From: Rhodanobacteraceae bacterium
GTDB taxonomy: Bacteria > Pseudomonadota > Gammaproteobacteria > Xanthomonadales > SZUA-5
DNA: 64,000 nt
Assembly: GCA_016713135.1 (NCBI GenBank)
Contig: JADJPR010000023.1
Location: forward strand, 804,336-868,335
Direction: 5' to 3'
Shown here: piece by piece, positions 42,687-50,900 of the stretch
How the letters are laid out: every line of letters begins with the position of its first letter
Numbering within the stretch: position 1 is the stretch's first letter
Program-made: the position numbers and the translations under genes
Notes under the pieces: model-generated
Seen by the model: the letters and a program-made list of their open reading frames with translations, nothing else
The model's database searches: none
What the model was told of the DNA's origin: nothing

Positions 42687-43357
42687 GGCTTGCTTCCTCC
42701 GGGCCGTTTGCGGGTAGGCGCGCTGCCGGGACGGGTGGTTTCGGCGGGCGCGAGTTCGGTGGGGTACGCAGCCAGCGCGATGCCGTGGAACTCGCCGGTT
42801 TCGGGCGGCGTGGCAGCGCTGATGCGTTCGTACTCGAGGTAGAGGTCGTGCAGGCGCTGGCACAGCCGGTCGCGATCGGCTGGCGTCAGCTTCAGCACAT
42901 TGCGATAGGCCAGCAGCGCCCCCGGTTGCGGCGGGCGCAGCGCCAGGTCGATGCGTCCCGCCGCGTGGCTGCGTTCGATGTCCTCGCGTGCGCGGTCGAA
43001 CACATAGCCGAGGATGGTCTGCAGGGGATCGCCGCCCGGGGGCTCGGCACCGAAACTGGCGCGGTCCAGGCGCAGCCGCTTCGCCACCGCGCGGTAGCGC
43101 CGCTCGACGATCCCGGACACCAGGCGCTCGGCAACCACCCGGATCAGTCCGTGCTTTTCCAGCAGCTTGAGGTGGTGGTACAGGCGCGTGGTCGGGCAGT
43201 CCATCAGCTGCGCCAGTTCGGTGGCCGTGCGTGGCGCGGACACCAACGCCTGGTAGATGAACTCGCGGGTGGGATCGGCCAGCAGCTTCAGATCCCGCGG
43301 CTGGATCGCGCGCTCTTCGAGCAGGTCTTCTTTCGGCTTGGGCGACTTTGCTTTCAT
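42683..43357 (-). CDS. Winged-helix (ArsR-like) regulator coupled to the M50 protease
   Basis: A 224-aa protein with an N-terminal HTH_20/ArsR-like domain (~25-100): DLKLLADPTREFIYQALVSA, then TATELAQLMDCPTTRLYHHLKLLEKHGL and the wing. The C-terminal ~110 residues are helical (DPLQTILGYVFDRAREDIER, DRDRLCQRLHDLYLEYER), probably for dimerisation or sensing. The ATG at 43355-43357 is preferred; an in-frame ATG lies 7 codons upstream. An inverted repeat ATTCAACA/TGATTGAATGTTGAATGA just upstream (43370-43396) is a candidate autoregulatory site. It precedes and overlaps the M50 gene. Confidence 0.9.
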   Translation of the reverse strand: MKAKSPKPKEDLLEERAIQPRDLKLLADPTREFIYQALVSAPRTATELAQLMDCPTTRLYHHLKLLEKHGLIRVVAERLVSGIVERRYRAVAKRLRLDRASFGAEPPGGDPLQTILGYVFDRAREDIERSHAAGRIDLALRPPQPGALLAYRNVLKLTPADRDRLCQRLHDLYLEYERISAATPPETGEFHGIALAAYPTELAPAETTRPGSAPTRKRPGGSKP

Positions 43358-43508
43358 GATTCGCGAGACATTCAACAATGATTGAATGTTGAATGATCAC
43401 TCAAAGCACGACCAGCCTGCCAGAGGTCATGGTTAGCCTGCTCGCAGCGCGAGCACGGGCCACCCGCCCGGCGCATCATGGCGACTCCAATCGAAGCAAG
43501 CCGCCGGG

Positions 43509-44267
43509 ATGAACCCAGACCCCACCGCCCGCTTCTCCGACCGCGTAACCGACTATGTGCGTTACCGCCCGGACTACCCGATCGCGGTGGTCGACACCCT
43601 GGCCGCGCACTGCGGCTGGAGTGCGCCGGTCGATATCGCTGACCTCGGCTCCGGCACCGGTTTGTCGGCGCTCGGTTTCCTCGACCGCGGCCACCGCGTG
43701 TATGGCGTCGAGCCAAATGCGGAGATGCGCGCCGCAGCTGAGTCCCTGCTTGCGGATCGTCCGGGTTTCATCAGCGTCGCCGGCCGCGCCGAAGCCACCA
43801 CGCTGGCGCCATCGAGCGTCGATCTGGTGATCGCCGCCCAGGCCTTCCACTGGTTCGATGTCGCCGCCGCCGCCAACGAAACCCGCCGCATCCTGCGCCC
43901 GGACGGCCATGCCGCGGTGGTGTGGAACCTGCGCCGCACCAGCGGCAGCCCTTTCCTCGATGGCTACGAGGCACTGCTCAGGCAATTCGGCACCGATTAC
44001 GCCGCGGTGTCCGAGCGCTACGCCGATCCACTCGCGCTGGCGCATTACTTCGGCGGCGTCGGCTACCGCGAATACCGCTTCGATCATGTCCAGTTTTTCG
44101 ACTACGACGGCCTCAAGGGCCGATTGCTGTCGTCGTCCTACACCCCGCCCCCGGGCCATCCGCGCCACGCGCCGATGATCGAGGCGCTCGAAGGCCTGTA
44201 CGCCCGAACCGCCGTCGACGGTCGCGTCGCTTTCGAGTACGACACCTGCCTGTATGTCAGCGACTAG
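43509..44267 (+). CDS. Class I SAM-dependent methyltransferase
   Basis: A 252-aa methyltransferase of the UbiE/TAM-like type: RFSDRVTDYVRYRPDYP at the start, the SAM motif I IADLGSGTGLSALGFL, the acidic loop VYGVEPNAEMR, and VDLVIAAQAFHWFDVAAAANE, frequent in this group. The substrate is not predictable. The TAG stop is formed by the first three bases of the terminal inverted repeat of a MITE-like element, so the original C-terminus may have been slightly different. Confidence 0.93.
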   Translation: MNPDPTARFSDRVTDYVRYRPDYPIAVVDTLAAHCGWSAPVDIADLGSGTGLSALGFLDRGHRVYGVEPNAEMRAAAESLLADRPGFISVAGRAEATTLAPSSVDLVIAAQAFHWFDVAAAANETRRILRPDGHAAVVWNLRRTSGSPFLDGYEALLRQFGTDYAAVSERYADPLALAHYFGGVGYREYRFDHVQFFDYDGLKGRLLSSSYTPPPGHPRHAPMIEALEGLYARTAVDGRVAFEYDTCLYVSD

Positions 44268-44427
44268 TGTGGTGTTCCGTAATTAAGTTGAAGAAATTTC
44301 CGATGAATTTTGCGGCGAGGCAAGGCGAGAGGAGGAGTCATAGCAGGGCTATGGCGACGACGAGCAACGCCGCATCGGCGCAAAAGGCGCGGAAATAATT
44401 CAAGGTAATTACGGAACACCACACTAA
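44264..44427. mobile_element. MITE-like palindromic element 1
   Basis: A ~162-bp non-coding element bounded by perfect 21-bp terminal inverted repeats (TAGTGTGGTGTTCCGTAATTA at 44265-44285, reverse complement at 44406-44426). The interior has GGAGGAGTCATAG...CTATGGCGACGACGAGCAACGC. No transposase is encoded, so it would be mobilised in trans. It abuts element 2, which shares the interior but has different ends. Confidence 0.85.
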
Positions 44428-44588
44428 TGTCCTGTCCCGCAAGTAGCGCGAAGAAGTTCCGGATGGATTTCGTCGCGAGACAAGGCGGGAGGAGGAGCCA
44501 TAGTGGTTCTATGGCGACGACGAGCAACGCAGTATCGCGGCGAAAGACGCCGGAACTATTCGATGGTATTTGCGGGACAGGACACTAG
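44424..44588. mobile_element. MITE-like palindromic element 2
   Basis: ~165 bp with terminal inverted repeats CTARTGTCCTGTCCCGCAA (left 44424-44442, right 44570-44588; one difference). The interior GGAGGAGCCATAG...CTATGGCGACGACGAGCAACGC is plainly homologous to element 1, while the outer ~18 bp differ. Its right end supplies the TAG stop of the DUF1801 gene. Confidence 0.85.
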
Positions 44589-45007
44589 ACCGGGTAGCGC
44601 TGGTCCATCGCTTTCAACGACTCGCGGACCAGTTCGCGCAGCACCTCGCGGTCGACGTCCGCGAGGCGCTTGAGATACAGGCAGGATTTGCCGGTGCGGT
44701 GCCGTCCCAGTCGTTCCAGCAGGGCATCTCGCCCGTCGAAACCTGGCATCAGGTAGATCGTCAGGTCCTGCTTGCGCGGCGAAAATCCCAGCCGCGGCCA
44801 CTGCAGCGCGCTTCCCTTGGCGTAAGCGGAGGTGTAGCGCCCGTAGCCGACGATCGCATCGCCCCACATCTCCGGCGCGTAGCCGCTCAATGCCTGCATC
44901 TCGTCGAGCAGTTCCAGTGCGTCCGCCCGCCGCTTCGCATCGGTCAGTCCCGCCAGGAACAACCGCGGATCCGCATCCGTCGGCCGCGTCTTGGGTTCAC
45001 CCGCCAT
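44585..45007 (-). CDS. DUF1801 domain-containing protein
   Basis: A 140-aa small protein of the DUF1801 (YdhG-like) family: RRADALELLDEMQALSGYAPEMWGDAIVGYGRY, then WPRLGFSPRKQDLTIYLMPG and the C-terminal CLYLKRLADVDREVLRELV. The family is common in soil bacteria; its function is not established. The ATG at 45005-45007 follows AGGAGAGGTGCC. Its stop lies inside the end of MITE-like element 2. Confidence 0.9.
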   Translation of the reverse strand: MAGEPKTRPTDADPRLFLAGLTDAKRRADALELLDEMQALSGYAPEMWGDAIVGYGRYTSAYAKGSALQWPRLGFSPRKQDLTIYLMPGFDGRDALLERLGRHRTGKSCLYLKRLADVDREVLRELVRESLKAMDQRYPV

Positions 45008-45068
45008 GGCACCTCTCCTGTCGTACCCGGTGGCGATAATGCCTCCACCGCGCGCGACAGACGCGCAC

Positions 45069-45165
45069 CGGAGGACAGGTTCAACGCAGTGACGCGGAGG
45101 AACGCTGGCAGGCACAAGTCGTGGGGGACCTCGTGGTGTGGGTCCTTTGCGTGTCATGTTGAACA
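45069..45165. repeat. Degenerate GGACGCAAA-family palindromic repeat
   Basis: The left end GTTCAACGCAGTGACGCGGAGG and right end TCCTTTGCGTGTCATGTTGAAC are imperfect inverted arms matching the ends of 18718-19004. The core is short and different. It lies between the DUF1801 gene and tRNA-Leu. Confidence 0.65.
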
Positions 45166-45219
45166 AGGCCCCCAAGCTTCTACGACGCCCCCAGCTCGGG
45201 TATGCTCCGCCGTCCACTC

Positions 45220-45306
45220 GCCGGAGTGGCGGAATCGGTAGACGCAGCGGACTCAAAATCCGCCGCCCTTAAAAGCGTGTGGGTTCGAGTCCCACCTCCG
45301 GCACCA
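45220..45306 (+). tRNA. tRNA-Leu (anticodon CAA)
   Basis: An 87-nt class II tRNA with long variable arm: acceptor GCCGGAG pairs with CTCCGGC, anticodon stem GCGGA/TCCGC with loop CTCAAAA (anticodon CAA at 45254-45256), T-arm GTGGG-TTCGAGT-CCCAC, and an encoded 3' CCA. It reads TTG codons. A Fic-gene relic starts a few bases after its 3' end. Confidence 0.96.
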
Positions 45307-45312
45307 GAGTGG

Positions 45313-45560
45313 CTTCTGACCATGCCCTCAACGTGCCGATCCACGGGCGCGAGGGCTCCGATGGCCACACCAAGGCGTGGTGCGTTGGACCAGCGCACCG
45401 ACACCACGTTCAACACTTCGCCTTCGATCGTGCTGGTCTCGACCACGTCCTCGGTCAAGGCAAGCAGGCTGGCCTGATCGCGCAGTGCCATGCACGCATA
45501 GCCAATCGGCCAAGCAGCAACCCTTGGGACTGGCTGGCTTCGGCCTGAGGGCCAGTCAGT
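45313..45560 (-). pseudogene. Truncated relic of a Fic-family gene
   Basis: This is a degraded copy of the codons ~30-107 region of the intact fic gene at 59070-60188. The minus frame reads ALRDQASLLALTEDVVETST, IEGEVLNVVSVRW and APVDRHVEGMV, nearly the intact protein's sequence, with frame losses before and after. The catalytic Fic motif is absent. The 45561-45816 stretch beyond shows nothing assignable. Its border lies ~7 bp from the tRNA-Leu 3' end, a usual integration point. Confidence 0.82.
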
Positions 45561-45816
45561 GCGATCGACCGCTTCCGGGACGCCCCAGGTCTGCGCGCAC
45601 GGACCACGTCATGCAGCGGTGCTCGTTGCGAAGTCACTGGCCGATGTCAGCCACGCGAACGCCATCGAGCACATCGTGTTGCACAGGGTCGCGATACCGC
45701 GGGCGCGTTGGCGGCCGCCCTCGAACCCTGAACGCGGGCCAGCATGCGCTTGCAAGCATCGCTGCGGGCCGCAAGCATCCGATGTCGCTCACGTTCCTCG
45801 CCAACCGGAACCAACC

Positions 45817-46794
45817 ATGGGCAGTGCCTCATTCCTGATCGTCGGCGACGACTGGCGCACCGCGATGTACCGCTTCCAGAGCATGGAATACGCGGACCCC
45901 CTGAGCCCGTTCATCGTGCCCGCGGACCGGCTCGCGCCCGCGCAGGCCCGCTACGCCAGCGACCTCAGCACGCGCATGCGCCTGGGCAATGGACGCGAGG
46001 TCGGCACGGCCGATGAAATCACCTCCGAAGAGATCGCGCAATACGGCGCGCAGGTCGAGTTCTTCAAGCGGCCGACCCGCGAGCTGATGCCATTCCACGA
46101 ATGGGCGCGCCGCCTGTACGGCGTTGCCCTGCTCGAGGCAGGCGATACGCCGGACCTTGCCGGTCGGCACCGCAACGGCTGGTTCCGCCTGAACGCCGTC
46201 GGCGAATGCATCGAGCTGATCGAACGCGTCATCCCGGACGGGTTCTTTTTCCATTTTCGCGGCACTTGTCCGCGGTTCCTGCTCAAACCGGGCGCGACCG
46301 GCTGGGACGTCTCCGCCTCCGGAGAGCGCAGCGCCGTGCACGCCGGCCACGCAGGCAGCGCACGGCTCGCCGACATCGACCTCGAAGGCATGCGCCAGGC
46401 CAGGCGCGCCGGCTTCGAAGCGTCCTGGGACGCGGTGCACGCAGTCGCCGCCGGCGCGAGCTGGGAGCCCTTCGTCGAGATCCGCAAACGCTACCCGCCA
46501 CAGACCGATCGCTACGACGAGAGCATCGAACACGCCGCCGTTCGCGAATGGTTCGCGCAAGCGACCTTGCAGAAGCTCTGGGAAGCCCGCTGCGCCAGCG
46601 ATTTCACCCACGCGGCCCTGGACCGGATGCTGCTGTCGAGGACGGACTACGTGCAGCACTGCGCACGCGACTTGGCCTTCGGTCCCACCGAAGTCGTCGA
46701 GGACGGCCGCCTGTACCAGCTGGAAGACGAGCAGGCCTTCCTCGCGAGGCAAGACAGCAACACCTTGCTGACGCAGGTGGCGGTGAAGTGTTGA
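45817..46794 (+). CDS. Hypothetical protein (325 aa, no recognised family)
   Basis: A soluble protein without signal peptide or spans. It starts SASFLIVGDDWRTAMYRFQS, contains ADEITSEEIAQYGAQVEFF, RRLYGVALLEAG, a FFFHFRGTCPRFLLKPG segment, and ends with charged helices (FLARQDSNTLLTQVAVKC). The conserved look of the sequence and normal codon use suggest a real gene. The ATG at 45817 follows GGAACC rather than a strong ribosome site; longer in-frame starts read into relic DNA. It lies between a Fic relic and a tandem array that begins 6 bp after its stop. Confidence 0.72.
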   Translation: MGSASFLIVGDDWRTAMYRFQSMEYADPLSPFIVPADRLAPAQARYASDLSTRMRLGNGREVGTADEITSEEIAQYGAQVEFFKRPTRELMPFHEWARRLYGVALLEAGDTPDLAGRHRNGWFRLNAVGECIELIERVIPDGFFFHFRGTCPRFLLKPGATGWDVSASGERSAVHAGHAGSARLADIDLEGMRQARRAGFEASWDAVHAVAAGASWEPFVEIRKRYPPQTDRYDESIEHAAVREWFAQATLQKLWEARCASDFTHAALDRMLLSRTDYVQHCARDLAFGPTEVVEDGRLYQLEDEQAFLARQDSNTLLTQVAVKC

Positions 46795-46800
46795 GGTGGG

Positions 46801-47790
46801 CTCTCACCGAAAATGTCGCAAAGCATTGATTCTTGGATGGAAAGATCGCGGCTGAAGCCGCTCCCACAGGAGCGCCGCGGGCTCTTGTGGGAGCGGGCTC
46901 CGCCCGCGAGCTGTTTGCAGCCGGGTGTTGGATGCGCGAACAAGCGCACCGGCAGGGGCGACCGGGACTCTCACCGAACATGTCGCAAGGCATTGATTCT
47001 TTGATGGAAAGATCGCGGCTGAAGCCGCTCCCACAGGAGCGCCGCGGGCTCTTGTGGGAGCGGGCTCCGCCCGCGAGCTGTTTGCAGCCGGGTGTTGGAT
47101 GCGCGACCAAGCGCACCGGCAGGGGCGACCGGGACTCTCAGCGAACATGTCGCAATGCATTGATTCGGCTATGGAAAGATCGCGGCTGAAGCCGCTCCCA
47201 CAGGAGCGCCGCGGGCTCTTGTGGGAGCGGGCTCCGCCCGCGAGCTGTTTGCAGCCGGGTGTTGGATGCGCGACCAAGCGCACCGGCAGGGGCGCCCGGG
47301 ACTCTCACCGAAAATGTCGCAAAGCATTGATTCTTGGATGGAAAGATCGCGGCTGAAGCCGCTCCCACAGGAGCGCCGCGGGCTCTTGTGGGAGCGGGCT
47401 CCGCCCGCGAGCTGTTTGCAGCCGGGTGTTGGATGCGCGACCAAGCGCACCGGCAGGGGCGACCGGGACTCTCACCGAACATGTCGCAAGGCATTGATTC
47501 TTTGATGGAAAGATCGCGGCTGAAGCCGCTCCCACAGGAGCGCCGCGGGCTCTTGTGGGAGCGGGCTCCGCCCGCGAGCTGTTTGCAGCCGGGTGTTGGA
47601 TGCGCGAACAAGCGCACCGGCAGGGGCGACCGGGACTCTCACCGAACATGTCGCAATGCATTGATTCGGCTATGGAAAGATCGCGGCTGAAGCCGCTCCC
47701 ACAGGAGGGCCGCGGGCTCTTGTGGGAGCGGGCTCCGCCCGCGAGCTTTTTGCAGCCGGGTGTTGGATGCGCTTATCCGCGCATCAAAAT
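46801..47790. repeat. Tandem array of six 167-bp units (ABCABC order)
   Basis: Units start at 46801, 46968, 47135, 47302, 47469 and 47636, each exactly 167 bp; the last is truncated near 47770-47790. Each holds an internal hairpin (GAAGCCGCTCCCACAGGAGC...TTGTGGGAGCGGGC). Three subtypes differ near the start: A (units 1, 4: GTCGCAAAGCATTGATTCTTGG), B (units 2, 5: GCAAGGCATTGATTCTTTG) and C (units 3, 6: GCAATGCATTGATTCGGC), so the array is a duplicated trimer of ~501 bp. Related fragments occur at 26605-27065. 47791-47957 holds a further degenerate copy (GGGGCGGCCGGGACTCTCGC) and no gene. Frames open across it are artefacts. Confidence 0.95.
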
Positions 47791-47957
47791 TCTTCGCGAC
47801 CCGCAGCCACTTTCTTGTCCGGAAGGGACGCAATGGAAGCCAAGGGGCGGCCGGGACTCTCGCATGAGCCGGAGAACGAACGGCTGTTCGCCTTGCGAGT
47901 CGCTGACCAGGTGCGGCGGACGGGCGTCATCGCAGCCATGACGCCCGCCCGCTTCGT

Positions 47958-50900
47958 TCACTGCTCGAACCCCGAACCGAACAGCGCGTCGGGCAATACC
48001 TGCACCTGCACGCTGGCGCTCGACGGCAGGAAGTGGGAGTCGCCGCTGTAGCTGACGGCGAAATCGCGCGCCCCTGCGGTTTGCGGCACAAGGTCGCAAT
48101 GGTTGGCCGGAAGGACGATCGCGCAATTCTCGGCGCCCACCGCCGCCTGGACGGTGATCGTGCCGCCGGCCGTGCCGGCACCCGGGGCGAGCACGTCGAT
48201 CGCCACCGGGAAGCGCAAGGGCTCGAACTGACGCGGCGGCTCGGCCGGGAACTGGGGCCAGAACGGCGCCCCTGCCACCGTCGCGGTGCCGGCGCGATCG
48301 ATCTGGTGCGCGCTGCTGGCGCTGCTGGCGAGGTGGTTGGCATCGCCGGCAAAGTTGGCGTCGAGCGGTACTGAGCCTATACCCGTCGGGATCAGGTTGC
48401 AGTTGCCGCTGGCACCCGCCACCTGGCAGGACGCGCCGGCACCGTCGCTGACCACCACCGGCCCGGCCGGGGTGCCGACACCGCTGGACAGCAGCACGCT
48501 GACGTTGACCGGCTGGCCGGCCACGCTCGGATCGGGGGTGTGGGCTAGGATCGCGAGCGTACTCGCCACAGCCAGGACCTGGTGCGGCTCGCTGTCGCTG
48601 CTGGCGAGGAAGTTGCCGTTGCCCGGGTACTGCGCGCTCAAGGTGAGCGCCCCGCCCTGCGCCGGCGTCAGCGCGCAACTGCCACTGCCGGCGCTGAGCG
48701 CCGCGCTGCAGCTGGTCCCCAGCCCGTCGCCGATGGTCACGCTGCCGGTGGGTGTGCCGCTGGCGCTGGACACGCTGACGCTCACCGTGACTGCCTCGCC
48801 GAAGCTGGAAGGATCCGGCGTATCGGCAGTGATCGTGGTGCTGCTCGCCGCCAGGCCGATGCTGTGCGCCGCGCTGGCGCTGGCTGCGGCGTGGCTGCTG
48901 TTGCCGGCGTAGCTGGCCTCGATGGTGGTCGGCCCGGGGCTGGTGCCGGTCAATTGACACGCGCCGCTGCCGTTGGCGAGCACGGCGACGCAATTGCCGG
49001 CGCCGGCGGCGCTGACCGCGACGCTGCCGGTGGCCGGCGTGCCCGGATCCGCGCTGGCCACGCTGACCTGGACTTCGAAGGCCTGGCCGACTGTGGACGG
49101 GTCCGGGTCGTCGCTGTCGATGCTCAACGTGGTCGCGATGAGCAGGGACCGGACCGCGCTGAACTCCGAGGTGTTGCCGTCCTCGTCGGTGGCGGTCGCG
49201 CTGAGCCACTCGTCCGCTGCGATCCCTGAGAGACTGGTGGAGACGTTCGCGTGACCGCTGCCGTCGGTGCTGACCGCCAGTTCGCCGAGGAACCGGGCGC
49301 CCTCGCCATGGCCGCTGGCGTCGGCCTCGTCGCTGGCGAAGAACTCGATCACGAAGTCGGCGTTGGCGGTGCTTTCGAGGTGTCCGGTGACCACGACGGC
49401 GCTGCCGGTGTACAGCGCCGATTCGAGCACCGGGAAGTTCTGCAGGCCGTTGGCGCCGGTGTCGGCGTCGCCGGTGTCGTTCGCGGTGACGCCGTCCGCA
49501 ACCGCGCCGGCGGCCACCAGGTCGATGCCCAGCCCGCCATTGCCGTCCAGGCGGTTGCGGCGCAGGTGCACCCCGTGGGCGTCGCTGGCGACCAGGACGC
49601 CGGCGCCCGCGTTGCCGCCCACGTGGTTGCCGTCGAGGTTCACGTCTTCCGGCACCCCGCTGACGACGACCCCGGCACCGGCGTTGTCCCGGATCTGGTT
49701 GCCGCGGGCGGTCAGGCCATCGGTCGCCGCGCCGGAGACGACCATGCCATGCGCCAAATTGCAGGCGATCAGGTTGCCCTCGACCCCACCCGGATCGTCC
49801 ACGTCGGCGCCGACCAGCAGTTCGACCGAGTCGGCGATGATCCCGGCGGTGGCGTTGCCGATGCCGCAGGCGCCGCTGCTGTCCGGGCCGATCCAGTTGC
49901 CCGCGATCGCGCCGCCGATGCCGGTGACGTGGACCCCGCCGCCGTCGTTGCCGCTGATCAGGTTGCGCTCGGCGACATCGCCGACGCCGTCGCCGTCGGT
50001 CCCCACCAGCACGCCCACGGGGCTGCCGGAGATGCGCACGCCGGCGCCGCCGTTGCCGAGGTCGACGCTGCCATTGGCGCCGGTGCCGATGAAGTTGCAG
50101 GCAAGCCGGACGTCGCTCCCGCTGATGTCGACCCCGTCGCCCGGGAAGGAGTGGATCGCGAGACCGCGGACGATGGTGTCCGCGGCACCGATCGCCAGCC
50201 CGTCCTCGGCGCCCGAGAGAGCGCTGCCGTCGAGGACCACCTTCAGCGTCGGCGGCCAGCTCGTGCAGTCGGCGCCCGGCTGGGTCGTGCCATCGATCTC
50301 GACCGCGTCGGTGATCGCGGGCAGCGCGCTGCCGAGGTGGATGGTGAAGATCGGACCCACGCCCGTGACCGCGGACAGGGCCTTGTCGAGTTCGTTGGCG
50401 ATCGGAAGCGGGTCGGGGATGGCGAAGACGATGCGATCGCGGGTCAGCGGCTCGCCGGGGAGGTAGGGTTGGCCCCACCCGCAGTCATCGACGAACCAAC
50501 CCGGCGCGTTCGCGCGTCGGATGGCCTCTCGCAAGGTGCAGACGCCGTCGTTGGCGATGGCGTCGCCGGTGCCGGTGACGACGAGGGTGCGCTGCACGAG
50601 GGGGTCGTCGTTGAGGATGGTCCCGGTGGCCGTGGCGTCGCCCAGGACGGCGTTGGTCAGGTCGAACGACTGCAGAACGACGCTGAAGGTCTCGTCGAGC
50701 TCGTACAAGGGGTCGCCCTTGAGAATGACGTAGGCTGTGCCCGTGGTCTGACCGACAGCGAAGCTCACGGTCCCGTCGCGAGTGTTGTAGTCCTCGTTGA
50801 GCACCGCCGTCCCGTCGGCCGTCTCGAAGATGACCTCGACCGGAAGCACCGGCGGCTCGCTCAAGGTGACGGTAAAGAGCATGTTGCTCACGCCGCTATC

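Noticed and set aside
44264..44588. A small structured RNA or attC-like integron sites
   Set aside because: Terminal inverted repeats, homologous interiors and position at gene ends fit MITEs better; no integrase core-site motifs (GTTRRRY) were seen.
46801..47790. CRISPR array
   Set aside because: Units are 167 bp and contiguous, with no short repeats alternating with unique spacers and no cas genes.
46801..47941. Several 60-159 aa frames on both strands of the 167-bp array
   Set aside because: The period is not a multiple of three, so frames change from unit to unit. The peptides are translated repeat DNA.
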